From Accumulibacter sp. (lineage in GTDB: Bacteria; Pseudomonadota; Gammaproteobacteria; Burkholderiales; Rhodocyclaceae): 64,000 nucleotides of DNA. Position 1 is the first letter of the stretch; every line of letters begins with the position of its first letter. The stretch is taken from contig NZ_JAZKUG010000001.1 in NCBI RefSeq assembly GCF_036625195.1, positions 186,001-250,000 on the forward strand, given 5' to 3'. The position numbers were made by a program, and so were the translations under genes. This document shows positions 36,786 through 45,342 of this stretch, piece after piece. The notes below the pieces were generated by a model, which made no database searches, was not told where the DNA came from, and saw nothing but the letters and a program-made list of their open reading frames with translations.

Positions 36786-39700
36786 TCAGTCGCCACCCTG
36801 CCGCCAGGGCTCCGGCTTGCCGAAAAAGTAGCCCTGAGCGTAGTCGACCCCGAGTTGGCACAGGCGATCGACGATTTCCCGGTTCTCGACGTATTCGGCG
36901 ATCGTCCGCAAGCCGAGCGCGTGGCTCATCTGGTTGATCGCTGCGACCAGCGCTTCATCGTGTGCGCTCGAGCACATGTCCTTGACAAAGCTGCCGTCGA
37001 TCTTGAGAAAGTCCACCGGCAGGGTCTTCAGGTAGTGGAAGGAAGACAGCCCACTGCCGAAGTCATCGAGCGCCAGCTGGCAGCCGTGGCGCTTGAGGGC
37101 GGCCATCACGCCAAGCGCTGGCCGCAGGTTCTGGATGGCTGCCGTCTCGGTGATCTCGAAACAGGCGCGCTCGGCGGGAAACGAGAATTCGGCGAGTTGG
37201 GACTCGATGAACTGCAGCAGACTCTCATCGCTCAACGAATTGCCCGACAGGTTGATCGCCAGGGTTGCGCCGGTCGTGCCGATCCCCTGCGCATACTCCT
37301 GGAATGCTCGCCTGATCACCCAGCGGTCGATCGCACCCATGAGTCCGAAGCGCTCGGCGGCCGGAATGAACACCGCCGGCAAGACCAGTTCGCCCTGCCG
37401 GCCCGGATAGACTTCATGCACGACACGAAGCAACGCTTCGTAGCGAACGATGCGGAACCCCGACCCGGCGAGCCCAACGATCGGCTGGTAATGCAGGCGG
37501 AAAAGCCCACGCTCGAGAGCGTCCCGCAGACCGGCCGCGCCCAGCAACTCGCTGTGGCGCTGTACGGTCTCGGTATCACCTGACTGGTAGACATGAACCC
37601 GGTTGCGGCCAAGTTCCTTGGCCGTATAGCAGGCGACGTCGGCGCGCGTCAGCAGTTCTGCGGTATCCTGGGTTTCGGCGGTGATCGGCACCAGGCCAAT
37701 GCTGGCGCCGACCTGGTAACTCCGCCCCTCCCAGCTGAAGCTGTGCTGGCGAAGCGTGCGCAGCGCCGCCTGGGCGACGACATGGCCACGTTCCAGCGGG
37801 CAGTTCTCCTGCAGCAGGGCAAATTCATCGCCGCCGATCCGTGCCAGCGTATCGCTTTCGCGGAAGCTGCCCGCAAGCAGCGCGTTGATCTGTTTCAGCA
37901 GCTCGTCGCCCGCGGCGTGCCCGGCCGTGTCGTTGACCACCTTGAACTGGTCGAGATCGATGTAACAAAGGACATGCCGGGCCCCCTCATCCTGCGCCGA
38001 TGACACTGCCCGCTCGAGTCGCCGCTCGAACTCCGCGCGGTTGATCAGTCCGGTCAGCGCGTCGTGGGTCGCATCGTGGGCCAGTTGGCGAGCCAACTGG
38101 CGAGTCTCGGTGACATTGTGGAAGACCAGGACGACACCCTGCAGCCCGCCATCCCCGCGAGGAATCGGTGCCGCCGAGTCGTTGATGTCGTACTCCCGCC
38201 CGTCCCTCGCCAACAGGACGCAATGGCCGGGCAGCGAGACGATCCGCTTCTCGGCCAGGCAACGCTGGATCGGATCCCTGGCCGGCACCCGCGTGTCCTC
38301 GTGCACGACGCGAAAGACATCTGCCGCCGGCCGACCGCGGGCATCTGCCAAGGCCCAGCCGCTCAGGCTCTCGGCCACCGGATTCATGTAGTCTATCCTG
38401 CCTTCTGCGTCTGTCGTGATGACCGCATCACCGATCGAGTCCAGGGTCACCTGCACCCTTTCCTTGGCCTCGAGAAGTCGCCGTTCCGCACGCTTGCGAT
38501 CAGTGACGTCGATACTGACGCCGACCAGTTGCTCGACCGCCCCGCCGGCATCCTTCAGCGGCACCTTGATCGTGTGGAACCAGCGCTCCTCACCGCTGCG
38601 GCCGATGAAACCGATTTCCCGCTCGATGCGTTCCTGGCGGCCGGCAGCGATCTCTTCATCATCGCCTTCCAGGGCCTGCAGCAACAGCGCGTCGCTGACG
38701 AAATCCGCCTGCAGTCTGCCGACCATCTGCGCGGGCGTCTGCCGGAAGCGCTCCGCCAGACTCTGGTTGGCGAGGCGGATCCGGCCCTCGCGGTCGACGA
38801 CGAAGATGAAGTGCGGGCTGGCGTCGATGACGGTGCGGAGAAAGGCGCGCTGCGCCTCGATCTCGTCCTGCGCCCGCAGCAGGCGCTCGACCAGCTTGAC
38901 GTTGCGGAAACAGGCAGCAATGTTGGCGACGAAGACGTCGAGCAAGGTGCGGTCGATGGTCTCCAGCATCTGCCCTCCGTCGAGGAAGATGGCCGCCTCC
39001 TGGCTCGGCGCCGCCTGCAGGTAGAGAACGGCATGATCCACGCCGAAGACGTGCCTGCGACGCGCCAAGCTACTCATGATGGCCGCAACGATGCGCTGGT
39101 CGGCCAGCGTCTCCAGCGGCTGCGCGATGCAACCCGCGTGGCGGCCGGTAGCGCCAACGACGTAACAGCGTTCGCGGTCGTCACCGAGGGGTGACCCCTT
39201 CTGACTGCAGACGATCCCATCCACGGGCAACCTGAGCAGTGCCGCGAGCTGGGTCAAAACGCCTTCGGCCAGGTTGGCAATGGCGTGTTCCTGCATCAGG
39301 TCCGCCGCTGCCCGCACGATCAGCTCGAGACCGCGGCGATGCTCGGCGAGGGCATGCAGCTGCTGGTAGGAGCGCAGCGCAGAACTGACGGTCGTGATCA
39401 GCCTGGTATGCGTCAGCTCCCCCTTGGTGCGATAGTCATTGATGTCGTATTCCTGAATCACCGTCAGTTCGGGCGCGTAGCCCGGCTCACCGGTACGCAG
39501 GATCAGGCGGCACTCGGCGAGGCCGAGCTCATCGCGGATGAAACCGACCAGATCGAGACCGGCCTGGACCGTCTCCATCACCACGTCGAGCAGGACCACG
39601 GCCACGTCGAGGTTGTCGCGCAACAACGCCCGCGCCGCGGCGGCGCTGCTGGCGTGCAGCAAGTGGAGCGGCCGCCCGAAGAGCCGCAGATCGAGCAGCG

Positions 39701-39830
39701 CGAAGCGGGTGACCGTATGCACCTCAGGGTCGTCGTCGATGACCAGGATCTTCCAGGGGAGAAGCCCGGCAGCCGGCCGCGCGTCGGCGCTTGCCGCGTC
39801 CTCGGCCCAGCGCAGCAGGTCGTCCGTCAT
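36786..39830 (-). CDS. Response regulator-PAS-GGDEF-EAL signalling protein with DUF3369 domain
   Basis: 1014 residues. In order: a receiver domain (about 26-150) with acidic pocket IDDDPEV and phospho-acceptor Asp82 in VVLLDVVMET; a DUF3369 sensor-like domain (about 165-325); two PAS domains (FLRTVIDASPHFIFVVDREG and VTLDSIGDAVITTDAEG); a GGDEF domain with intact RIGGDEF; and a C-terminal EAL domain with RYEALLR and DDFGSGLSS. Both enzymatic signatures look intact, so it may make and break cyclic di-GMP depending on input. No partner histidine kinase is adjacent. A cytochrome c-like gene lies immediately upstream. Confidence 0.93.
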   Translation of the reverse strand: MTDDLLRWAEDAASADARPAAGLLPWKILVIDDDPEVHTVTRFALLDLRLFGRPLHLLHASSAAAARALLRDNLDVAVVLLDVVMETVQAGLDLVGFIRDELGLAECRLILRTGEPGYAPELTVIQEYDINDYRTKGELTHTRLITTVSSALRSYQQLHALAEHRRGLELIVRAAADLMQEHAIANLAEGVLTQLAALLRLPVDGIVCSQKGSPLGDDRERCYVVGATGRHAGCIAQPLETLADQRIVAAIMSSLARRRHVFGVDHAVLYLQAAPSQEAAIFLDGGQMLETIDRTLLDVFVANIAACFRNVKLVERLLRAQDEIEAQRAFLRTVIDASPHFIFVVDREGRIRLANQSLAERFRQTPAQMVGRLQADFVSDALLLQALEGDDEEIAAGRQERIEREIGFIGRSGEERWFHTIKVPLKDAGGAVEQLVGVSIDVTDRKRAERRLLEAKERVQVTLDSIGDAVITTDAEGRIDYMNPVAESLSGWALADARGRPAADVFRVVHEDTRVPARDPIQRCLAEKRIVSLPGHCVLLARDGREYDINDSAAPIPRGDGGLQGVVLVFHNVTETRQLARQLAHDATHDALTGLINRAEFERRLERAVSSAQDEGARHVLCYIDLDQFKVVNDTAGHAAGDELLKQINALLAGSFRESDTLARIGGDEFALLQENCPLERGHVVAQAALRTLRQHSFSWEGRSYQVGASIGLVPITAETQDTAELLTRADVACYTAKELGRNRVHVYQSGDTETVQRHSELLGAAGLRDALERGLFRLHYQPIVGLAGSGFRIVRYEALLRVVHEVYPGRQGELVLPAVFIPAAERFGLMGAIDRWVIRRAFQEYAQGIGTTGATLAINLSGNSLSDESLLQFIESQLAEFSFPAERACFEITETAAIQNLRPALGVMAALKRHGCQLALDDFGSGLSSFHYLKTLPVDFLKIDGSFVKDMCSSAHDEALVAAINQMSHALGLRTIAEYVENREIVDRLCQLGVDYAQGYFFGKPEPWRQGGD

Positions 39831-39844
39831 GCCGCGTATCTCCG

Positions 39845-40273
39845 CTAACGAAGCCGATAGCCGTAATGGCAGGCGACGCAGGCCGCAGTCAGCGTCGGCA
39901 GCGCGGCAACCGTCTGGTCGCGGTCGCCACCGGCAGCAATCCGGGCAAAATCACTCGCCGCCTTGTGGCCATCGATGCCGATGGCGTGCATCGCCGGCGG
40001 CATGTGCGGGCCCGGCCGGGCCGCGAAGGGCTGGCTGCGGTGCTTGCCCATCGCCGAGACGCCGAGTTCCCGCTCGGCGACGGCAGCCGCTTCGCGCAGC
40101 TGCCCGGCGGCCACCAGGACGAGAATCTCGTTCAGCGCCAAAAGGCTGGCACGCATCTCGCTTCGCAGGTTGGCTTCGGCAGCCGCCGGCATCGGCGCCA
40201 GGACGCGAGCATCGTCGGCCGCGTGCGCGCTGCCGACGAGAAGCGCCAGCAGGCCAAAAAGAACCTTCTTCAT
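39845..40273 (-). CDS. Small secreted c-type cytochrome
   Basis: 142 residues with a signal peptide (MKKVLFGLLALLVGSAHA). A single heme motif CVACH lies close to the C-terminus, followed by YGYRLR. This C-terminal heme in a helical protein is the arrangement of the cytochrome c' type. The ATG overlaps the ubiA stop by four bases (ATGA), so the two are coupled, and the gene ends 14 bases before the GGDEF-EAL gene. A redox link to that signalling protein is possible but inferred. Confidence 0.8.
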   Translation of the reverse strand: MKKVLFGLLALLVGSAHAADDARVLAPMPAAAEANLRSEMRASLLALNEILVLVAAGQLREAAAVAERELGVSAMGKHRSQPFAARPGPHMPPAMHAIGIDGHKAASDFARIAAGGDRDQTVAALPTLTAACVACHYGYRLR

Positions 40274-41175
40274 CCGTTGCCCACTCCGCGCAGCAGAAAA
40301 TCGATCGCCATGCCGACAAAGACGCTGGCACCAAACCAGTTGTTGTGCCGAAAAGCCCTGAAGCAGTCTGCCGGGTCGCGATACCTGATGAGTGTGAAAT
40401 GATGGCCGGCTATGCCTGCCGCAACTGCCAGGCCAGCGTAGAACGCCTGACCCAGTCCCACGCCATGGCCGATGACGCCAATCAGCGCCAGAGCGAGTGC
40501 GTAGCAGAGCATGACCGCAGCGACGTCGAAACGGCCAAAGGTGATCGCCGAAGTCCGGATGCCGATCTTCAGATCGTCGGCGCGATCGACCATCGCATAC
40601 TCGGTATCGTAGGCGATCGCCCAGAAGACGTTGGCGAGCAGCAACCACCAGGCCTCGGCGGGCACTTGTCCAAGCTGGGCAGCGTAGGCCATCGGGATGC
40701 CAAAGCCGAAAGCAACACCCAGATAGGCTTGCGGAATCGCCAGAAAGCGCTTGGTGAACGGGTAGCTCGCAGCCAGACCGAGGGCCGCCAAGCAGAGGCC
40801 GGCCAGTAACCAGCTGCGCAACGGCAACACGAGGACGGCCGCACAGCTGACCAGCGCAGTGAACAGCCAGGATGCCTCGCGCACCGAAACGCGTCCGGCT
40901 GCGAGCGGGCGGTTCCGTGTACGCTCGACGTGCGGGTCGAAGTTGCGGTCCGCAAGGTCGTTGATCACGCAACCCGCCGAGCGCATCAAGACCGTGCCGA
41001 GGACGAATATCCACACCACCAGCCAGTCGGGTCTCCCCAGAGCCGAGAGCCAAAGCCCCCACAGCGTCGGCCAGAGAAGCAGGAGAATGCCGATCGGCTT
41101 GTCGAGCCGCATCAGTCGTTCGTAAAGGTCGGCCCGTTCGCGTAGCCTGAGCGCGGAGAGTTGCATGGCTGACAT
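40270..41175 (-). CDS. ubiA: 4-hydroxybenzoate polyprenyltransferase
   Basis: 301 residues, a multi-span membrane enzyme that attaches the polyprenyl chain to 4-hydroxybenzoate in ubiquinone synthesis. The first Asp-rich motif NDLADRNFD is at 72-80, and the second, YDTEYAMVDRADDLKIGI, is typical of UbiA rather than of other family members. RLDKPIGILLLLWPTLWG matches the N-terminal signature. It starts 1 base after the stop of the LplT-PlsC gene; an alternative ATG lies 9 bases downstream. Confidence 0.95.
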   Translation of the reverse strand: MSAMQLSALRLRERADLYERLMRLDKPIGILLLLWPTLWGLWLSALGRPDWLVVWIFVLGTVLMRSAGCVINDLADRNFDPHVERTRNRPLAAGRVSVREASWLFTALVSCAAVLVLPLRSWLLAGLCLAALGLAASYPFTKRFLAIPQAYLGVAFGFGIPMAYAAQLGQVPAEAWWLLLANVFWAIAYDTEYAMVDRADDLKIGIRTSAITFGRFDVAAVMLCYALALALIGVIGHGVGLGQAFYAGLAVAAGIAGHHFTLIRYRDPADCFRAFRHNNWFGASVFVGMAIDFLLRGVGNG

Positions 41176-41176
41176 T

Positions 41177-43057
41177 CTAACGCCAGTCGCCCCGCAATCC
41201 GGCGACGATCTCCTGCAGATGTTCGGGTGTCGCTGCCGCCGGCGCCACCGGGGTGCCCACCGTCAAAGCGATCCGCGAGAAGATGCCGCGCCGCAGAGGC
41301 CTGCTCATCGCCGGACCATCCTTGCGACTGAAGAAGCTGCCCCACAGGCCTTGCAGCGCCATCGGGATGACCGGCACCGGCGTGCGCCCGACGATGCGCT
41401 GCACGCCGGGCCGGAAGGGGTAGAGCTCGCCGTTATCGGTGATGCGCCCCTCGGGGAAGATGGCGACCAGTTCGCCGGCAGCCAGTGCCTGCGCCACTTC
41501 CTCGAAAGCCGCCTCCATCATCGCCGCGTCCTCGCGCGCCGGCGCGATCGGAATCGCGCGCATGTGACGGAAGACGAAACCGATCAGCGGCATGCGATGG
41601 ATCCGGTGATCCATCACGAAGCGGATCGGCCTGCGGCTGGCAGCGGCGATAACCAGCGGGTCGACGAAGCTGACGTGGTTGCAGATCAGTACCGCTGGCC
41701 CCTCTTCCGGAATGTTTCCGATGCCGCTTTGTCGCAGGCGGTAGAAAGAGTGGATCAGCAGCCAGGCGACGAAGCGCAGCATGAACTCCGGAACGAGGCT
41801 GTAGATATAGACCGCCACGGCCGCATTGCACAGCGCCGCGACGCCGAACAGCGCCGGGATCGTCAGGCCGTCGCCGAGCAATCCGGCAGCCGCCAGCGAA
41901 CCGGCGACCATGAACAACGCGTTGAGGATGTTGTTGGCAGCGATGATTCGTGCCCGCTGGTCCACCGGGCTGCGCAACTGGATCAGGGCGTACAGGGGAA
42001 CAATGAAGAAGCCACCGAAGAGACCGAGTGCAAAGAGGTCGAGCAGCACCCGCCACGTTCCCGCCAGGGCCAGCAGTCCGCTCAGCGACAGCGGAGCCCC
42101 GGCCGGAAGCAGCGTCGGCGATGCGAAAGCGATATCGATGCCGAAGAGGGTGAGACCGATCGAGCCGAAAGGCACCAGCCCGATTTCGACCTGACCGGCG
42201 GAGAGCCGCTCACAAAGCAGCGAGCCGACGCCGATGCCGACGGTGAATACCGCCAGCAGCAGCGTCACCGAGGCTTCGTCGCCGCCAAGGACGAACCTGG
42301 CGTACGCCGGGAACTGCGCCAGGAACAGGGCGCCGTACAGCCAGAACCATGAAATCCCGAGGATCGACAGGAAGACGGTGCGGTTCTGGCGCGCAAAGCC
42401 GACGTTGCGCCAAGTCTCGGATATCGGGTTGAGGCTGACCACGAGCTCTGGCGCCGGCGCCGCTGCAGCCGGAATGCCACGGCTGCAAAGGTAACCCACG
42501 ACGGCGATCAGCAGCCCGGCGATGGCGACCCACGTCGGCTGATGGGCGACACCGGCGAGCAGCCCACCGGCAAGCGTGCCGATCAGGATGGCGACGAAGG
42601 TGCCCGCCTCGACCAGCGCATTGCCGCCAACGAGTTCGCTCTCACGCAGATGCTGTGGCAGTATGGCGTACTTGACCGGACCGAAGAGGGTCGAGTGCAG
42701 GCCCAACAGAAACAGTGCCGCAAACAGGATCGGCAGGCTGTGGATGGCGAAACCCAGCAGCGCAATGCCCATGATCAGGATCTCGAGCAGTTTCACCAGA
42801 CGCGCCAGCCGGGCTTTGTCGTACTTGTCGGCGAGCTGGCCGGCAGTTGCCGAGAAAAGAAAGAACGGCAGGATGAATGTTCCGGCAGCGAGATTGGTCA
42901 GCACCTCCGGCCGGATCGCCGTCCAGCTCGCCGCCTGGAAAGTCAGCAGGACGACCAGAGCGTTCTTGAAGAGATTGTCGTTGAAGGCGCCGAGGAACTG
43001 GGTGGCGAAGAACGGACCGAAGCGACGTGCCTTCAGCAGGCCAAACTGGGAACTCAT
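41177..43057 (-). CDS. MFS lysophospholipid transporter-acyltransferase fusion (LplT-PlsC)
   Basis: 626 residues. The N-terminal part (about 1-410) is a major facilitator domain of the LplT type (FFATQFLGAFNDNLFKNALVVL, LHSTLFGPVKYAILPQ). The C-terminal part is a 1-acyl-glycerol-3-phosphate acyltransferase-like domain with the catalytic NHVSFVDPL (NHx4D) and FPEGRITDNGE motifs. It probably flips lysophospholipids into the inner membrane and re-acylates them. The acyl-ACP synthetase module found in longer Aas-type fusions is absent. Confidence 0.9.
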   Translation of the reverse strand: MSSQFGLLKARRFGPFFATQFLGAFNDNLFKNALVVLLTFQAASWTAIRPEVLTNLAAGTFILPFFLFSATAGQLADKYDKARLARLVKLLEILIMGIALLGFAIHSLPILFAALFLLGLHSTLFGPVKYAILPQHLRESELVGGNALVEAGTFVAILIGTLAGGLLAGVAHQPTWVAIAGLLIAVVGYLCSRGIPAAAAPAPELVVSLNPISETWRNVGFARQNRTVFLSILGISWFWLYGALFLAQFPAYARFVLGGDEASVTLLLAVFTVGIGVGSLLCERLSAGQVEIGLVPFGSIGLTLFGIDIAFASPTLLPAGAPLSLSGLLALAGTWRVLLDLFALGLFGGFFIVPLYALIQLRSPVDQRARIIAANNILNALFMVAGSLAAAGLLGDGLTIPALFGVAALCNAAVAVYIYSLVPEFMLRFVAWLLIHSFYRLRQSGIGNIPEEGPAVLICNHVSFVDPLVIAAASRRPIRFVMDHRIHRMPLIGFVFRHMRAIPIAPAREDAAMMEAAFEEVAQALAAGELVAIFPEGRITDNGELYPFRPGVQRIVGRTPVPVIPMALQGLWGSFFSRKDGPAMSRPLRRGIFSRIALTVGTPVAPAAATPEHLQEIVAGLRGDWR

Positions 43058-43290
43058 GCGGGATTCCTTTCTCGCGGAGCGAAGAAGCCGCGCGCCTTGA
43101 AGATGTTCAGGGCAAGACGGTGAGCCAGCAACGCCAGAATACAGTGCGCGACGACAACAAGCACGCCGTGGTCGAACGTGCCTCGCAGCCGCTCCGGGTT
43201 GCCGAACGCCCGCTGCTCGCTGCAGTCGAGACGACGGGGATCGATCGAGGCCGCCGGCGGGCCCACCGTCAGAGCTGGATCATCGAGCAT
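43054..43290 (-). CDS. Possible small protein upstream of the LplT-PlsC gene
   Basis: 78 residues from an ATG, or 80 from a GTG six bases earlier. It has one short hydrophobic stretch (HGVLVVVAHCILALLAHRLALNIF) followed by KARGFFAPRERNPA. Its stop overlaps the start of the downstream gene by four bases, as coupled genes do, and an AGGA lies upstream. No family was recognised; in GC-rich DNA this may be a chance ORF. Confidence 0.35.
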   Translation of the reverse strand: MLDDPALTVGPPAASIDPRRLDCSEQRAFGNPERLRGTFDHGVLVVVAHCILALLAHRLALNIFKARGFFAPRERNPA

Positions 43291-43581
43291 CGACACGCAT
43301 CCTGATCGGGCAAAGGGCTTCGTAGGCTATATGCATGATCCGGCGTGCGCAAGCCCCTGCAACTGTCCGGCTCCCTGGCAATGGCATCCCACCGCAGCGG
43401 CCGTCGCCGGAACGGATTCCCGGTGTATCGCTCGGATATAATGCTTGCCCGCCGGGTGGGCGAGCGGGCTGCCAGTTGGGCGCGCAGATGACGCATCGGG
43501 GACTGCGGCCGCGACCCGGCATTCGCGGCGCGGCGCGAACCCTGACCCCACAGGCGAGTGAGCACTCGAGGGAGGAGCGAC

Positions 43582-45222
43582 ATGCAGGCGAACAGGTGGA
43601 CGATCAGGAAGCGCCTGATCATGATTTCGGTCGTGGCGATCACCGGTTTTGCGGCTCTCGGAGTCGACTCGCTGCGCACACTGCGCAGCAGCATGCTGCA
43701 GGACAGAAAGGAGAAGACGCAGGTCCTCGTCGAGGTGGCCGGCGGCGTCATCGCGCGCTTCCATGAGCTGGTTGGCAAGGGTACGCTGAGCGACGACGAG
43801 GCGCGCAAGGGAGCGGCCGAGGCCTTGCGTCACATGCGCTACGGCGACGGCGAGTATTTCTTCATCCTCGATACGCAACACCGCTTCGTGATGCATCCGC
43901 TGAAGCCGGAACTCGAGGGCGGGAGCGGCGCCGAAATGCGCGACCCGAACGGCAAGGCGCTGATCCAGGAACTGGTGCGCACTGCGCTGGCCAGCGAGCG
44001 CGGTGGCCTCGTCGAATACGTGTTTGCCCGCGCCGGCAGCGACAAGCCGGCGCCCAAGATCAGTTACGCCGCCGAGTTCAAGCCCTGGGGTTGGGTTTAC
44101 GGGACCGGCATTTATGTCGATGATGTCTCTGCCGCGTTCCGCAAGAAGGCCATCGAGTCCCTGAGCATCGTCGCCCTGGCCGTCGGCGTCCTGGTTGCCG
44201 TGTCGCTGGCCATTGGCCGCAGCGTGCTGCGTCAGCTTGGCGGCGAGCCCGCGACAGCCTCAGCCATCGCCCGCCGTGTTGCGGCCGGCGACTTGGCGCT
44301 GGACATCAATGCCGGAAGTCTCGTTGGCGACAGCCTGATGCGTTCGCTTGCCGAGATGCAGACCCAGCTGCGGGCGATGATTGCCGAGATCGATCGCCTC
44401 GCCGGCGTACTCGCCGGCCGCGCCCGCGAGATCGCCGTCGCCACCGGGGAAACGAGCCGCGCCGCCGATGCACAGGCGGATTCGACTGCCACCACGGCAG
44501 CGTCGATCGAACAACTGACGGTCAGCATCAACGAGGTCGCGCAAAGCGCCCACGCAAGTGGCGAGAGCTCGGACGAGGTTGCCGGCTGCGCCGAACAGGG
44601 TCGACAACTGGTGAGCAGCTCCGCGGCCGAGATCGAGGCGATCGCTGCCATCGTCAGCCGCTCGGCAGCCCAGATCGGTCAACTGGCAGGCCGTTCACGC
44701 GAGATCGGCGGCATCGCCGCCGCGATCAAGGAAATCGCTGAACAGACCAACCTCCTGGCCCTCAACGCCGCCATCGAGGCCGCACGTGCAGGTGAGCAAG
44801 GGCGGGGTTTTGCCGTCGTTGCCGATGAAGTGCGCAAGCTGGCCGAGAGAACGACGAAGGCCACGAGCGAGATCAGCGCGATGGTCGTCAGCGTCCAGGC
44901 CGATACCGAATCGGCTGTGGCAGCCATGAGTGAGGCGGCCCCACAGGTTGCGCGCGGCCTTGACAAGGCGCGCGAGGCGAGCGACGTGCTCGAGGCGATC
45001 TTGCGTCAGGCGCACAAGTCGAGCGAGCGCGTGCATGAAGTGGCGGTGGCGACGCGCGAACAGGCGACGGTCGCCGAAGACGTCGCCCGCCACCTGCAGC
45101 ACATCGCCTCGATGACCGAGGAGACGAGGGCAACCATGCATGCCAATACCGTCGCTGTCACTGAACTGGAACAACTGGCCGGCCGGCTGCGCGAGGTCGT
45201 CGCCCGCTTTCGCGTCAGCTGA
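43582..45222 (+). CDS. Methyl-accepting chemotaxis protein with Cache sensor
   Basis: 546 residues. Transmembrane helix 1 (about 12-28) is followed by a periplasmic single-Cache domain of the sCache_2/smbA type (GDGEYFFILDTQHRFVMHPLKPELEGG, KPWGWVYGTGIYVDDV). Then come transmembrane helix 2 (SIVALAVGVLVAVSLAIG), a HAMP-like linker and the signalling domain. The signalling hairpin EIAEQTNLLALNAAIEAARAGEQGRGFAVVADEVRKLA is fully conserved. The ligand is unknown. The ATG at 43582 has GGGAGGAG upstream. No che genes are near. Confidence 0.94.
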   Translation: MQANRWTIRKRLIMISVVAITGFAALGVDSLRTLRSSMLQDRKEKTQVLVEVAGGVIARFHELVGKGTLSDDEARKGAAEALRHMRYGDGEYFFILDTQHRFVMHPLKPELEGGSGAEMRDPNGKALIQELVRTALASERGGLVEYVFARAGSDKPAPKISYAAEFKPWGWVYGTGIYVDDVSAAFRKKAIESLSIVALAVGVLVAVSLAIGRSVLRQLGGEPATASAIARRVAAGDLALDINAGSLVGDSLMRSLAEMQTQLRAMIAEIDRLAGVLAGRAREIAVATGETSRAADAQADSTATTAASIEQLTVSINEVAQSAHASGESSDEVAGCAEQGRQLVSSSAAEIEAIAAIVSRSAAQIGQLAGRSREIGGIAAAIKEIAEQTNLLALNAAIEAARAGEQGRGFAVVADEVRKLAERTTKATSEISAMVVSVQADTESAVAAMSEAAPQVARGLDKAREASDVLEAILRQAHKSSERVHEVAVATREQATVAEDVARHLQHIASMTEETRATMHANTVAVTELEQLAGRLREVVARFRVS

Positions 45223-45342
45223 GCGTCAGCGCAGTGACTGCGGCTGGGCAACCCGCATGCAAGCTGGGCAAACACACCAGTCGTCGGCTCAGGTCGCCGC
45301 CAGCCGCCGCGCCAGCCATGCGCCTGCCGCGGCCCGAGACCC

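Noticed and set aside
43437..43442. Perfect TATAAT upstream of the chemoreceptor gene
   Set aside because: No acceptable -35 box at 16-18 bases; a lone -10 match is not enough to call a promoter.
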